The notes: generated from the sequence alone by a model not told the origin. Counted from the stretch's first letter, positions 33,741-42,870 are shown. The stretch: 64,000 bases of DNA from Aquisediminimonas sp031376385 (GCA_031376385.1 JANMDQ010000018.1:14243-78242); one strand, 5' to 3'. Program-made: numbers and translations.

Positions 33741-34136
33741 ATGGCATTGACCGATCCCTTGGGTGATATGCTCACCCGCATTCGTAATGGCCAGCGGGCT
33801 AAGAAGGACAGCGTCGTGACGCCTGCTTCTAAACTGCGTGCCAATGTTCTCGAAGTGCTGAAGCGCGAAGGCTATATTCGCGGTTACACCGAAGAGGAAG
33901 TCGCTGGACATCCTGGTCTGCGCGTTGAACTCAAATATTTTGAGGGTCAGCCCGCAATCAAGCATGTCGCCCGCGTTTCTAAGCCCGGTCGCCGTGTATA
34001 TTCGGGCAGTTCAGAACTTCCCACGATCCGCAACGGTCTGGGCATCACCATCGTATCGACGCCGCGCGGTGTTCTTTCCGATGCCGAAGCCCGCGACGCC
34101 AATGTTGGCGGCGAAATTCTGGCGGAGGTTTTCTGA
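33741..34136 (+). CDS. rpsH: 30S ribosomal protein S8
   Basis: 16S rRNA-binding platform protein; in E. coli it also represses the spc operon. The 131-aa product starts MALTDPLGDMLTRIRNGQ and ends with the conserved STPRGVLSDAEARDANVGGE. It shares one base with the rplF start. Confidence 0.98.
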   Translation: MALTDPLGDMLTRIRNGQRAKKDSVVTPASKLRANVLEVLKREGYIRGYTEEEVAGHPGLRVELKYFEGQPAIKHVARVSKPGRRVYSGSSELPTIRNGLGITIVSTPRGVLSDAEARDANVGGEILAEVF

Positions 34137-34669
34137 TGAGCAGGACTGGCAAAAAGCCCGTTACCATACCCGCAGGTGTCACAGCGACGCTTGATGGTGG
34201 TATGGTTTCGGTGAAGGGCCCCAAGGGTGCCCTCTCCATTCCCATGGTTCCCGAAGTGACTTATGCTTTGGATGATGGCTTGCTGACGGTGCGTCCTGCG
34301 AATGAGACCAAGCGGTCTCGCGCATTTTGGGGCATGCAGCGGACTTTGCTTCAAAACCTTGTCACGGGTGTGACGACTGGTTTTTCCAAAGTGTTGGAAA
34401 TTACCGGCGTTGGTTACCGCGCCAATTCTCAGGGCAAGAACCTGAAATTGCAGCTTGGTTACAGCCACGACGTTGATATGCCAGTGCCCGAGGGCCTGGA
34501 AGTGAAGACACCCGATCAGACCACGATTGAGATATCGGGGGCTGATGCTCAACTGGTTGGTCAATTCGCCGCTGAAATCCGCCGCTGGCGGAAGCCTGAG
34601 CCGTACAAGGGCAAGGGCATCAAGTATCGCGGCGAGTATATCTTCCGCAAGGAGGGTAAGAAGAAATAA
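34136..34669 (+). CDS. rplF: 50S ribosomal protein L6
   Basis: Protein near the factor-binding site of the 50S subunit. The 177-aa product starts MSRTGKKPVTIPAGV and contains the C-terminal signature PEPYKGKGIKYRGEYIFRKE. It overlaps both neighbours by one base. Confidence 0.98.
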   Translation: MSRTGKKPVTIPAGVTATLDGGMVSVKGPKGALSIPMVPEVTYALDDGLLTVRPANETKRSRAFWGMQRTLLQNLVTGVTTGFSKVLEITGVGYRANSQGKNLKLQLGYSHDVDMPVPEGLEVKTPDQTTIEISGADAQLVGQFAAEIRRWRKPEPYKGKGIKYRGEYIFRKEGKKK

Positions 34670-35025
34670 TGGCAAAGAAACTGACATCTTTCCAAAAGCG
34701 CCGTCAGCGCGTTCGCACGGGCTTAGTGTCTCGTGGTGGTGCGCGGCCTCGTTTGTCCATCCACCGTTCTGGTCGTCATATCTATGCGCAGGTGATTGAT
34801 GATGCAGCGGGCAAGACAGTGGCAGCAGCATCCAGCATCGAAAAGGATGCTCGCGCGTCCACCGGTGCGACCAAGGATGCAGCAGCAGCTGTCGGCAAAG
34901 TGGTTGCTGAACGCGCCATGAAAGCTGGCGTGACCAAAGTTGTTTTCGATCGCGGGGGGTTCCTCTTCCACGGTCGCGTCAAGGCGCTTGCAGAAGCAGC
35001 GCGCGAAGGCGGATTGGAGTTCTAA
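34669..35025 (+). CDS. rplR: 50S ribosomal protein L18
   Basis: 5S rRNA-binding protein of 118 aa. The conserved RPRLSIHRSGRHIYAQVIDD lies in the first half and FDRGGFLFHGRVKALAEAAR at the end. One-base overlaps with rplF and rpsE indicate tight coupling. Confidence 0.98.
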   Translation: MAKKLTSFQKRRQRVRTGLVSRGGARPRLSIHRSGRHIYAQVIDDAAGKTVAAASSIEKDARASTGATKDAAAAVGKVVAERAMKAGVTKVVFDRGGFLFHGRVKALAEAAREGGLEF

Positions 35026-35759
35026 TGGCTGACGAAATCGAAAATACAGTCGCTGCCGTTGGTGCGGGTTCCGCACCTGAAGGCGAAAGCGCGCCTCGCG
35101 GTCGCGGCGGTCCACGTGGTGGTCGCGGTGGCGGCGCTGGTGGTGGTCGTGATGGTGGTCGCGGTGGCAACAACCGTGGTCGTCGTGATGACAAGCGGGG
35201 TGGCGCTGGTGCCGACGATGGTGGCGAAGAACTGATTGAGAAACTGGTTCACATCAACCGCGTGTCCAAAACTGTGAAGGGCGGTAAACGTTTTGGCTTT
35301 GCAGCTCTGGTGGTTGTGGGCGACGGTAAGGGCCGGGTCGGTTTTGGCCACGGTAAAGCGCGCGAAGTTCCTGAGGCGATCCAGAAGGCCACAGCTGCTG
35401 CAAAGCGTGCGATGGTCCGGGTTCCGCTAAAGGAAGGCCGCACGCTTCATCATGACGGTGCTGGCCATTTTGGTGCTGGTCGCGTGAATGTTCGCTCGGC
35501 TCCGCAGGGGACAGGCATTATCGCTGGTGGCCCAATGCGTGCCGTGTTTGAATCGCTGGGCGTTGCTGACGTGGTGACTAAGTCAGTCGGAACATCAAAC
35601 CCCTACAATATGATCCGGGCAACCTTTGAGGCTCTCAAAGAACAAACCAGCCCGAAATCAGTGGCACAGCGTCGCGGCAAGAAAATTGCTGATCTGCTGC
35701 GTCGCGGTGGCGCAAGCGTTGTTGAGGCGGAAGCTGACGCAGCGGCAGTGGTGGAGTAA
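35025..35759 (+). CDS. rpsE: 30S ribosomal protein S5 with RGG-rich N-terminal extension
   Basis: S5 helps decoding accuracy and 30S assembly. The core (from about residue 68) has EKLVHINRVSKTVKGGKRF, GHGKAREVPEAIQKA and APQGTGIIAGGPMRAV. The first 65 or so residues are an added low-complexity segment with repeated RGG/GRGG units, followed by acidic DDGGEE. At 244 aa the protein is about 75 residues longer than the E. coli form. The extension is in frame with the only plausible start, which overlaps the rplR stop by one base. Confidence 0.97.
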   Translation: MADEIENTVAAVGAGSAPEGESAPRGRGGPRGGRGGGAGGGRDGGRGGNNRGRRDDKRGGAGADDGGEELIEKLVHINRVSKTVKGGKRFGFAALVVVGDGKGRVGFGHGKAREVPEAIQKATAAAKRAMVRVPLKEGRTLHHDGAGHFGAGRVNVRSAPQGTGIIAGGPMRAVFESLGVADVVTKSVGTSNPYNMIRATFEALKEQTSPKSVAQRRGKKIADLLRRGGASVVEAEADAAAVVE

Positions 35760-35763
35760 GATC

Positions 35764-35952
35764 ATGGCCGACACAAAGAAAACAGTGACGATCAAGCAGA
35801 CGGGGTCGCCCATCCGCCGCAAGCATGACCAGCGCGAAACGCTGATTGGCTTGGGTCTGAACAAAATGAACCGGGTCCGTGAACTGGAGGATACCCCTTC
35901 GGTGCGCGGCATGATCCGCAAGGTCCAACATATGGTGACAGTGGTTAGCTAA
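35764..35952 (+). CDS. rpmD: 50S ribosomal protein L30
   Basis: Small 50S protein, 62 aa, starting at ATG 35764 (MADTKKTVTIKQTGSPIRR). GLNKMNRVRELEDTPSVRGM is the family core. The frame is open further upstream but that part lies inside rpsE. It sits four bases after the rpsE stop. Confidence 0.96.
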   Translation: MADTKKTVTIKQTGSPIRRKHDQRETLIGLGLNKMNRVRELEDTPSVRGMIRKVQHMVTVVS

Positions 35953-35997
35953 CGACCTCTTCCACCAGCGCGAACAAAGCGAAAGCGAGTGCAGACT

Positions 35998-36528
35998 ATG
36001 AAACTTAACGACATCAGTGACAACCAGGGTGCCCGTAAGCGCCGTATGCGCGTGGCGCGCGGTATCGGTTCGGGCAAAGGCAAGACCGCTGGTCGCGGCC
36101 AGAAAGGCCAGACGAGCCGCTCAGGCGTCTCGATCAACGGATTTGAAGGCGGCCAGATGCCCCTTCACATGCGCCTTCCAAAGCGCGGCTTTAACAATAT
36201 CTTCGCCAAGGATTGGGCCGAAGTGAACCTCGGCATGATCCAGAAGCTGATCGATCTGAAGAAGCTTGATGCGAAGGCTGTGATCGACCACGCGACGTTG
36301 CAGGCTGCTGGTCTGGCGCGCGGTGGTAAAGATGGTCTCCGTCTGCTCGGCAAGGGTGCGATCACTTCGAAGCTATCCTTCCTCGTGCACGGCGTATCTG
36401 CTGGCGCGAAGGCCGCTGTTGAGGCGGCTGGTGGCACTGTGGAAATCATTCACGTTGTGCCAGCGGCGGAAAAGGCGCTTGCGAAAAAGGGGCTCGTTCG
36501 CGCGGAACGTCTCGCGAAAAGAGTTTGA
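35998..36528 (+). CDS. rplO: 50S ribosomal protein L15
   Basis: Late-assembly 50S protein. Start ATG 35998 (MKLNDISDNQGARKRRMR) gives 176 aa. The glycine-rich N-terminal region RGIGSGKGKTAGRGQKGQ is typical, as is the C-terminal beta domain with AKKGLVRAERL-like sequence. A GTG at 35989 could extend it by three residues. Confidence 0.96.
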   Translation: MKLNDISDNQGARKRRMRVARGIGSGKGKTAGRGQKGQTSRSGVSINGFEGGQMPLHMRLPKRGFNNIFAKDWAEVNLGMIQKLIDLKKLDAKAVIDHATLQAAGLARGGKDGLRLLGKGAITSKLSFLVHGVSAGAKAAVEAAGGTVEIIHVVPAAEKALAKKGLVRAERLAKRV

Positions 36529-36631
36529 TTGGTTAATTGGCCTTAGACATGGGCCAAAGCTTCACTATATAGCAGCGATGGGGGGCAATTTGCTTTCCGT
36601 CGCTGTTTAGTTTTCTGGGTTTGAACCGCAT

Positions 36632-38002
36632 ATGGCATCTTCTGCAGACCAAATGGGCGCAAGCCTCAGTCTCAACAATTTCGCGCAAGCAACGGAGCTG
36701 AAGCGCCGGCTGTGGTTCACACTTGGCGCGTTGATCATTTTCCGTTTTTTGAGCTTCGTGCCGCTTCCCGGCATTGATCCAGTTGCATTGCAAGCCCAGT
36801 TCGCGACGACACGCGGGGGCGTGCTCGATTTCTTCAATATGTTTTCGGGCGGCGCGCTGGAGCGGATGAGCATCATCGCGCTCGGCGTGATGCCCTATAT
36901 CACTGCTTCGATTGTGGTGCAGTTGGCAGGTTCCCTGTCGCCTCAGCTTGCTGCTCTCAAGAAAGAGGGCGAGAGCGGGCGCAAGAAGCTTAATCAATAT
37001 ACACGATACGGAACGGTTGGCCTTGCCTGTGTGCAGGGTTATTTCATCGCCGTTGGCCTGGAAAATTGGGGCGCGCAGACCGGGCAATCCGCTGTGGTTG
37101 AGCCGGGTCTGCTGTTCCGTGTCGCCTGCGTTGTTGCGCTGGTGGGCGGTACAATGTTTTTGATGTGGCTAGGCGAACAAATCACCAGTCGCGGCATTGG
37201 CAACGGCATTTCTCTCATCGTCATGGCCGGGATCGTGGCGCATCTGCCGACGTCGCTTGCCAACCTGTTTGAGGGCGGACGCACCGGCACTATGTCGCCG
37301 CTGCTGATCATCGGCATTGTCATCATGGTCGTCGGGCTGATTGCGTTCATCTGCTTCATGGAGCGCGCGCAGAGACGTGTCCTCATTCAATATCCTAAGC
37401 GGGCCTCGGCGCGTGGCGGCATGCAGCAGGATAAGAGTTTCCTGCCGCTTAAAATCAACACAGCCAATGTCATTCCGCCTATCTTCGCATCGTCGCTGTT
37501 GCTGATGCCACTCACCATTGCGCAGTTCGCTGGCCAAGGTGCGGCAGCAGGGGACAGTGCATGGGGCGATTTCGTCCTCGCAGTCACCACATCGCTGCAG
37601 CACGGATCGCCGCTTTACATGACGCTGTACGGCGCGGGCATTATCTTCTTTTGCTTTTTCTACACGGCCGTCGTCTTCAATCCGGAGGAAACGGCTGAGA
37701 ATTTGAAGAAATATGGTGGCTTCATTCCCGGCATTCGCCCTGGCAAAAATACCGAGGAATATCTCGATTATGTGCTGACGCGGATTACGGTGCTGGGGGC
37801 AGCCTATCTGACCTTCATCTGCCTCGTGCCCGAATTTGCAGTCGCGCAGGCAGGGATCCCCTTCTACCTTGGGGGCACCAGCTTGCTCATTGTCGTCAAC
37901 GTCACGATTGATACTGTGTCGCAAATCCAAAGCCATCTGCTCGCCCATCAATACGGCGATCTCATCAAGAAATCGAAGCTGAAAGGCGGCGGACGCCGTT
38001 AA
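36632..38002 (+). CDS. secY: Protein translocase subunit SecY
   Basis: Central pore of the SecYEG translocon in the inner membrane. The 456-aa product has ten predicted spans, an N-terminal plug-side region with PLPGIDP, the conserved GIGNGISLIVMAGI (about residues 188-201) and the cytoplasmic loop YPKRASARGGMQQDKSFLPLK split across helices. It lies about 100 nt after rplO at the end of the spc unit, its usual location. Confidence 0.98.
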   Translation: MASSADQMGASLSLNNFAQATELKRRLWFTLGALIIFRFLSFVPLPGIDPVALQAQFATTRGGVLDFFNMFSGGALERMSIIALGVMPYITASIVVQLAGSLSPQLAALKKEGESGRKKLNQYTRYGTVGLACVQGYFIAVGLENWGAQTGQSAVVEPGLLFRVACVVALVGGTMFLMWLGEQITSRGIGNGISLIVMAGIVAHLPTSLANLFEGGRTGTMSPLLIIGIVIMVVGLIAFICFMERAQRRVLIQYPKRASARGGMQQDKSFLPLKINTANVIPPIFASSLLLMPLTIAQFAGQGAAAGDSAWGDFVLAVTTSLQHGSPLYMTLYGAGIIFFCFFYTAVVFNPEETAENLKKYGGFIPGIRPGKNTEEYLDYVLTRITVLGAAYLTFICLVPEFAVAQAGIPFYLGGTSLLIVVNVTIDTVSQIQSHLLAHQYGDLIKKSKLKGGGRR

Positions 38003-38038
38003 TTTTAGCCGCTAAGTTCAGCTAGGGGGAACCTGCCA

Positions 38039-38683
38039 ATGAATATCATCCTGTTGGGCCCCCCGGGGGCGGGCAAGGGAACACAGGCGGGCCGACTGGT
38101 AGATGGCCGCGGTATGGTCCAGCTCTCCACAGGTGACATGCTGAGAGCTGCGGTAAAGGCGGGGACGCCGACGGGCCTAAAAGCCAAAGCGGTAATGGAG
38201 TCCGGTGCGCTGGTTTCCGACGAAATCGTGTCAGGCATCATTGGTGAGGCGCTCGATCAACTCCCTGCAGCCACAGGAGTAATCTTTGACGGCTATCCCC
38301 GCACAGAGGCGCAGGCCCATTCGCTGGACATGATCCTAACGGCGCGTGGCCGCACACTTGACCATGTGATTGAACTGGAAGTGAATGAGGATGAACTGGT
38401 CACGCGGATAGTAGGGCGGTTCACCTGCGGCAATTGCGGGGCGGGCTATCATGACAGCTTCCACTTGCCGACATCACCCGGCATCTGCGACAAATGCGGC
38501 GGTACAGAGTTTAAGCGTCGGCCCGACGATAATGAGGAAACTGTCCGCACCCGTATGGCCGAATATCGCGGCAAAACGGCGCCGATCCTGCCGATTTATG
38601 AAGCGCGTGGCCTGGTAAGCCGTGTTGATGGCATGGCTGATATGGAGTCAGTAAGCTCCGCAATAGGAGCGATCCTTGCATAA
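38039..38683 (+). CDS. adk: Adenylate kinase
   Basis: Catalyses ATP + AMP to 2 ADP. The P-loop GPPGAGKGTQ is at residues 7-16 and the DGYPRT motif at about 84-89. The 214-aa protein has the long lid, which carries a four-cysteine zinc knuckle (CGNCG then CDKCGG), so it is the zinc-containing form. It follows secY as in many bacteria; its 3' end overlaps the next gene by 8 nt. Confidence 0.98.
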   Translation: MNIILLGPPGAGKGTQAGRLVDGRGMVQLSTGDMLRAAVKAGTPTGLKAKAVMESGALVSDEIVSGIIGEALDQLPAATGVIFDGYPRTEAQAHSLDMILTARGRTLDHVIELEVNEDELVTRIVGRFTCGNCGAGYHDSFHLPTSPGICDKCGGTEFKRRPDDNEETVRTRMAEYRGKTAPILPIYEARGLVSRVDGMADMESVSSAIGAILA

Positions 38684-39452
38684 GCTGCTTATCGCGACTG
38701 CATTGGCATTGGTGAGCGCTGGGCCAGCCGCAGCGGACGATTTTACGCCATCCCTGTTCAAGACTTGGGCAGACGCTCGCATTGGCACAGGGCAGCCTGT
38801 TTATTGGTATTCGGTCGGCACTGTCCGATCATACCCAGACGGAAAATTGCTGTACCGCATGGAAGGCTATGACACAGCCCGAGTTGGCTATCCAGATCCG
38901 GCGAAGCGGATCGTTCACCAATATAACCGCAAAATCTACATCGCGCGTCACCCAGACACCAACGCTGTCTTGCGCGAATGGAATGGCAAAAAGGTTGAAC
39001 CCATCGCTTACCCGTATCAGTTTATCACATACGAACTGAAAGGGACTGCCGTCGAGACTATGGTAGAGCAGGGCTCTGGCACGAGCGTTCGCCGTATCGG
39101 CCCGGGCAAGGACATCATCGTCCGCACCTTAGGCGACGCAACGGTTTTTACGGCTCCTGTCTATCTCGATTTTCCCATCGGCGGGGGCAAACGGTATCAG
39201 GCGTTTGAGAATTATGATTTCTTCATCCAACCCAAGGGTAAGGTAAAGGTGCCGCATCAACTCAGCTGGCTGCGTTATGGCAACGCGCCAGATTGGGCGG
39301 GCGGCGGCCTCACCATCATGCATTTGGTCACATGGCGGATTGACCGGTATCAAGATGTTCCTGCAACACTGCGCGACTATATTGAGAGCGACGCGCCACT
39401 GTGGAAAGCACCGCCGGCGGATCTTGCCGATATCCGCAGGTTACAAAAATAA
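38676..39452 (+). CDS. Exported protein resembling the DUF1838 family
   Basis: A 258-aa protein with an N-terminal signal peptide (LLIATALALVSAGPAAA, cleavage near residue 21). The mature sequence is rich in Tyr/Trp and has YWYSVGTVRSYPDGKLLYRMEGYD and FIQPKGKVKVPHQLSWLRYG, which recall DUF1838. Function is unknown. The start is TTG with AGGAG six bases upstream, located inside the adk 3' end, so translation is likely coupled to adk, an odd partner. It occupies the place where rpsM is often found. Confidence 0.75.
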   Translation: MHKLLIATALALVSAGPAAADDFTPSLFKTWADARIGTGQPVYWYSVGTVRSYPDGKLLYRMEGYDTARVGYPDPAKRIVHQYNRKIYIARHPDTNAVLREWNGKKVEPIAYPYQFITYELKGTAVETMVEQGSGTSVRRIGPGKDIIVRTLGDATVFTAPVYLDFPIGGGKRYQAFENYDFFIQPKGKVKVPHQLSWLRYGNAPDWAGGGLTIMHLVTWRIDRYQDVPATLRDYIESDAPLWKAPPADLADIRRLQK

Positions 39453-39564
39453 CCGGGCTTCCCATCTCGGAAATCCCTGCTAATCTCAACTCACACGTAA
39501 CGGCCTCAATCGAAGGCTGATCGACTGGGCCGCACAAACAATCATCCTGTTAGGGGGAAGTGCA
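39453..39564 (+). promoter_or_regulatory. gdhA upstream region
   Basis: 112 nt between the DUF1838-like gene and gdhA. A strong purine-rich ribosome binding site (AGGGGGAAG) sits just before the gdhA ATG. A promoter is expected here, but no convincing -35/-10 pair was picked by eye. Confidence 0.35.
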
Positions 39565-40920
39565 ATGGCCGTGTCTGATCATGTTGATCTCAATACATTT
39601 GTTGAAGGTGTAAAGAAGCGTAATCCGGGGCAACCGGAATTCGTCCAGGCCGTGACGGAGGTTGCCGAGGATATATTCGGCTTCATGGAAGATAAAGAGC
39701 AATATCATACCGGCCAAATCCTCCGTCGTATTGCAGAACCTGACCGCGTGATCAGCTTTCGCGTCTGCTGGCAGGATGATAAAGGCAATATCCGCGTGCA
39801 GCGCGGCTGGCGGGTTCAGAATAACAACGCGATTGGCCCTTATAAGGGCGGCATTCGCTTTCACCCCTCCGTCACGGAATCGGTTCTGAAATTCCTCGCC
39901 TTTGAACAGACGTTCAAAAATGCGCTTACTGGCCTTCCGATGGGCGGCGGCAAGGGCGGATCAAATTTCAATCCCAAAGGCAAATCTGATGGCGAAGTGA
40001 TGCGCTTCTGCCAATCGCTGATGACGGAGCTTTACCGCCACATCGGCGCGGACGTAGATGTGCCCGCCGGTGACATTGGCGTGGGTGGTCGTGAAATTGG
40101 TTATATGTTTGGCCAGTATAAGCGGATCACGGGCGAATTTACCGGCGTGCTCACTGGTAAAGGCTTGGAATATGGTGGCTCGCTTATTCGCACAGAGGCC
40201 ACAGGGTACGGGGCAACCTATTTCCTCCAGAATATGCTGTCGACCAAAGGCCAGTCACTGGAGGGTAAGACGGCGGTTGTGTCTGGCTCTGGCAATGTGG
40301 CGACACACGCGGCGGAAAAAATCACGCGACTGGGCGGCAAAGTGCTCACGCTGAGCGATAGCGCGGGCTTCATCCATGATCCTGATGGCATCACTCAAGA
40401 GAAAATCGATTGGGTGAAGGACCTGAAGAACAAGCGTCGCGGTCGCATTGAGGAATATGTGAAGGAGTTTAAGGGCGCGAGCTTCCACGCGGGTAAAACG
40501 CCGTGGAGCGTCGCCTGCGATGTTGCCATGCCGTGTGCGACGCAAAATGAGTTGCTGGGCGCAGACGCGGAAATGCTCATAAAGAATGGATGTATCGCGG
40601 TCAGCGAAGGCGCGAATATGCCCACCGATTTGGACGGAGTGCATGTGTTCAAAAAAGCAAAAATCCTGTTCGCGCCGGGCAAAGCTGCCAACGCAGGCGG
40701 CGTTGCGGTCTCTGGCTTAGAAATGAGCCAGAACAGCGCACGGATATCGTGGAAAGAGGAAGAACTCCAACGCCTCCTCCTTGACATCATGTCCGGCATC
40801 CACAGCCGCTGCCAGGAATATGGCACGGATAAGGATGGCTATTGCGATTATGTGAAAGGCGCAAACATCGGCGGGTTCAAGAAGGTCGCCGACGCCATGT
40901 TAGCCTTTGGGGTAGTGTAG
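39565..40920 (+). CDS. gdhA: NADP-specific glutamate dehydrogenase
   Basis: Hexameric cytoplasmic enzyme that aminates 2-oxoglutarate to glutamate. The 451-aa length is that of the small NADP-type enzymes. The substrate-binding region includes GPYKGGIRFHPSV and LPMGGGKGGS with the catalytic-region lysine (about residue 130). The nucleotide fold has VVSGSGNVATHAAEK (about residues 238-252). It has its own ribosome binding site and probably its own promoter. Confidence 0.97.
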   Translation: MAVSDHVDLNTFVEGVKKRNPGQPEFVQAVTEVAEDIFGFMEDKEQYHTGQILRRIAEPDRVISFRVCWQDDKGNIRVQRGWRVQNNNAIGPYKGGIRFHPSVTESVLKFLAFEQTFKNALTGLPMGGGKGGSNFNPKGKSDGEVMRFCQSLMTELYRHIGADVDVPAGDIGVGGREIGYMFGQYKRITGEFTGVLTGKGLEYGGSLIRTEATGYGATYFLQNMLSTKGQSLEGKTAVVSGSGNVATHAAEKITRLGGKVLTLSDSAGFIHDPDGITQEKIDWVKDLKNKRRGRIEEYVKEFKGASFHAGKTPWSVACDVAMPCATQNELLGADAEMLIKNGCIAVSEGANMPTDLDGVHVFKKAKILFAPGKAANAGGVAVSGLEMSQNSARISWKEEELQRLLLDIMSGIHSRCQEYGTDKDGYCDYVKGANIGGFKKVADAMLAFGVV

Positions 40921-41027
40921 GGAAAATCGGGTCGCGTCGTAGGGGAATAGGGAAGGGGCGTGATTGCAGTCACGCTCCACCATTACCACTTGAGTTCATG
41001 TATCAATGATCTTTGAGGAGAAGTGCG

Positions 41028-41567
41028 ATGGTGACTGTACCAAAGGCTTATAAATGGCTCCCAACTCTCGACCCGCTGCCTCGCATGGTCCGAGAGGCAC
41101 TTGCCCTGTTTGGCACTGTCGAAACGCCAGGCAAGAAAAGCAATGTCATCATTATGGCTTGGGCCAAAGAAGTCAGCGAAAAGGTGCAGCACACCTATTA
41201 CGCCGATGAAGTCCCTTGGTGCGGCCTCTTTGCGGCTGTCATCGCCAAGCGTGCGGGCAAAACTCCTCCGGTTGATCCGCTCTGGGCGCTCAACTGGAAT
41301 AAGTTCGGCGTTGACGCAGGTCAGCCGGCGTTGGGCGATATCCTCACCTTTCAGCGCGAAGGCGGCGGGCACGTCGGTCTTTACGTTGGGGAGGATAAGG
41401 ACTGTTATCATGTTCTTGGTGGCAACCAGTCCGATCAGGTCTGCTTCACGCGGATCGTGAAGGGTCGGCTCAAGGGTGCGCGGCGGCCCTATTATCAAAA
41501 TCAGCCAAAGACAGTGAAGCCGTATATTCTGGCCGCGACGGGGGGGATTTCATCGAACGAGGGATGA
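41028..41567 (+). CDS. TIGR02594-like protein (CHAP/NlpC-type cysteine peptidase-like)
   Basis: A 179-aa protein with a probable cysteine in VPWCGLFAAVIAKRAGK and histidine in GGGHVGLYVGED, the arrangement seen in TIGR02594/CHAP-like proteins that may cut peptidoglycan. No signal peptide is visible, so export or a phage-type route would be needed for wall access. Start ATG 41028 has GAGGAG at 41015-41020 spaced acceptably; a TTG at 41013 would include that site in the gene. It is followed by a palindromic repeat. Confidence 0.75.
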   Translation: MVTVPKAYKWLPTLDPLPRMVREALALFGTVETPGKKSNVIIMAWAKEVSEKVQHTYYADEVPWCGLFAAVIAKRAGKTPPVDPLWALNWNKFGVDAGQPALGDILTFQREGGGHVGLYVGEDKDCYHVLGGNQSDQVCFTRIVKGRLKGARRPYYQNQPKTVKPYILAATGGISSNEG

Positions 41568-41584
41568 GGAAGTCTTTGACCAAA

Positions 41585-41663
41585 GTGCTCCGGGCTAGAC
41601 CCGGAGCCCAAGGGTCACATACTCTTCCGCGCCCCACTGGACTCCGGGTCAAGCCCGGAGCAC
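41585..41663. repeat. Palindromic repeat between convergent genes, possible terminator
   Basis: The arms GTGCTCCGGG...GACCCGGAG (41585-41606) and CTCCGGGTC...CCCGGAGCAC (41642-41663) are near-perfect reverse complements, each with its own small palindrome. T-richer sequence (TTTTGTG) follows the right arm. Its place between two stops fits a two-way terminator as well as a dispersed REP-like element. Confidence 0.75.
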
Positions 41664-41691
41664 TTTTGTGTTAGTGAAGCCGTAGTCGCTG

Positions 41692-42834
41692 TCACCTAAC
41701 CAAGCGTCCCCACGTTCGCAATTCGTCGACAAACAAATCCGGCACCTCAAACGCGGCGAAATGACCGCCCTTTGGCAATGTGTTGAAGTGGATGAGGTTG
41801 GTGTAGACTTTCTCCGCCCAGCGGCGAGAGGGGCGGAAAATTTCTTGCGGAAACACGCTGATGCCCGTGGGGATTTCCACCTTTGAGGCAGAGAATTGCC
41901 CAAAACTTTCCCAGTAAAGCCGCGCGGATGAAGCGCCGCTGTTGGTGAGCCAATAGAGCATGATATTGTCGAGGATCGCATCGCGGCCAAATGCGCCGTC
42001 GGGATCATCGCCTGCATCGCTCCACCCGTGGAACTTTTCATAAATCCAGGCCGCTTGGCCGACGGGTGAATCCGCAAGGCCGTATCCCAGAGTCTGGGGC
42101 CGCGATTTCTGTTGTTGCGCATAGCCGTTTCCGTCGGTCGCATAGGCTTGCAGGCTGGCGAGTGAGGCTTTCTCCGCGACTGTCATATCGACCATATCTT
42201 CGGGCGAAGGACGCGTGACAGCCATGTTGACATGGATTGCGGCAAGGCCGGTCGGAGCCTGCGTACCCATCGTCGCAGTGACAGCACTGCCCCAATCTCC
42301 GCCTTGTGCCGCGTAATGACCCCCGTAGCCCAATCGCTGCATCAGTTCCGCCCAAGCGCGACCGATGCGATCCAAATTCCACCCGTTGTGGGTTGGCTTG
42401 CCGGAAAATCCATATCCGGGAAGGGACGGCAAAACGAGATGAAAGGCATCCTCAGCGCGTCCCCCGAACGCAGTCGGATTGGTCAGCGGCCCTACGACAT
42501 GGCAAAATTCGATGATCGACCCCGGCCAACCATGCGTCATGATCAGCGGCAGAGCACCCTCGTGTGGCGACCGGATGTGGCAGAAATGGATATCCAGACC
42601 GTCAACTTCCGTGACATGCTGGCCCCAGCCATTGAGCATCGCCTCACACCGCCGCCAATCATAATGATGCTGCCAATGATCCACGAGCGCGCGAACCTTG
42701 GCGAGCGGCGCGCCTTGCGTCCAATCATCCACGCATTCGCGCTCTGGCCAGCGCGTCATAGCAAGGCGCGTTTGCAGGGTGTCGAGCTCCGACTGGTCGA
42801 TGGCGAGCGTGAAAGCGTGGATCGCGGTGCTCAT
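41692..42834 (-). CDS. Epoxide hydrolase (EHN-type alpha/beta hydrolase)
   Basis: Opens epoxides to diols. The 380-aa product has an N-terminal EHN region (about residues 1-110, with RWPERECVDDWTQG) and an alpha/beta hydrolase core. MTHGWPGSIIEF is the oxyanion HGXP motif, GGDWGS carries the nucleophile aspartate (about residue 179) and KGGHFAAFEVP holds the catalytic histidine. It resembles the microsomal-type family; the natural substrate is not known. Confidence 0.88.
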   Translation of the reverse strand: MSTAIHAFTLAIDQSELDTLQTRLAMTRWPERECVDDWTQGAPLAKVRALVDHWQHHYDWRRCEAMLNGWGQHVTEVDGLDIHFCHIRSPHEGALPLIMTHGWPGSIIEFCHVVGPLTNPTAFGGRAEDAFHLVLPSLPGYGFSGKPTHNGWNLDRIGRAWAELMQRLGYGGHYAAQGGDWGSAVTATMGTQAPTGLAAIHVNMAVTRPSPEDMVDMTVAEKASLASLQAYATDGNGYAQQQKSRPQTLGYGLADSPVGQAAWIYEKFHGWSDAGDDPDGAFGRDAILDNIMLYWLTNSGASSARLYWESFGQFSASKVEIPTGISVFPQEIFRPSRRWAEKVYTNLIHFNTLPKGGHFAAFEVPDLFVDELRTWGRLVR

Positions 42835-42870
42835 GGGAAAGTTCCTAATAGGTTTGCCTCGAAAGGCCTT

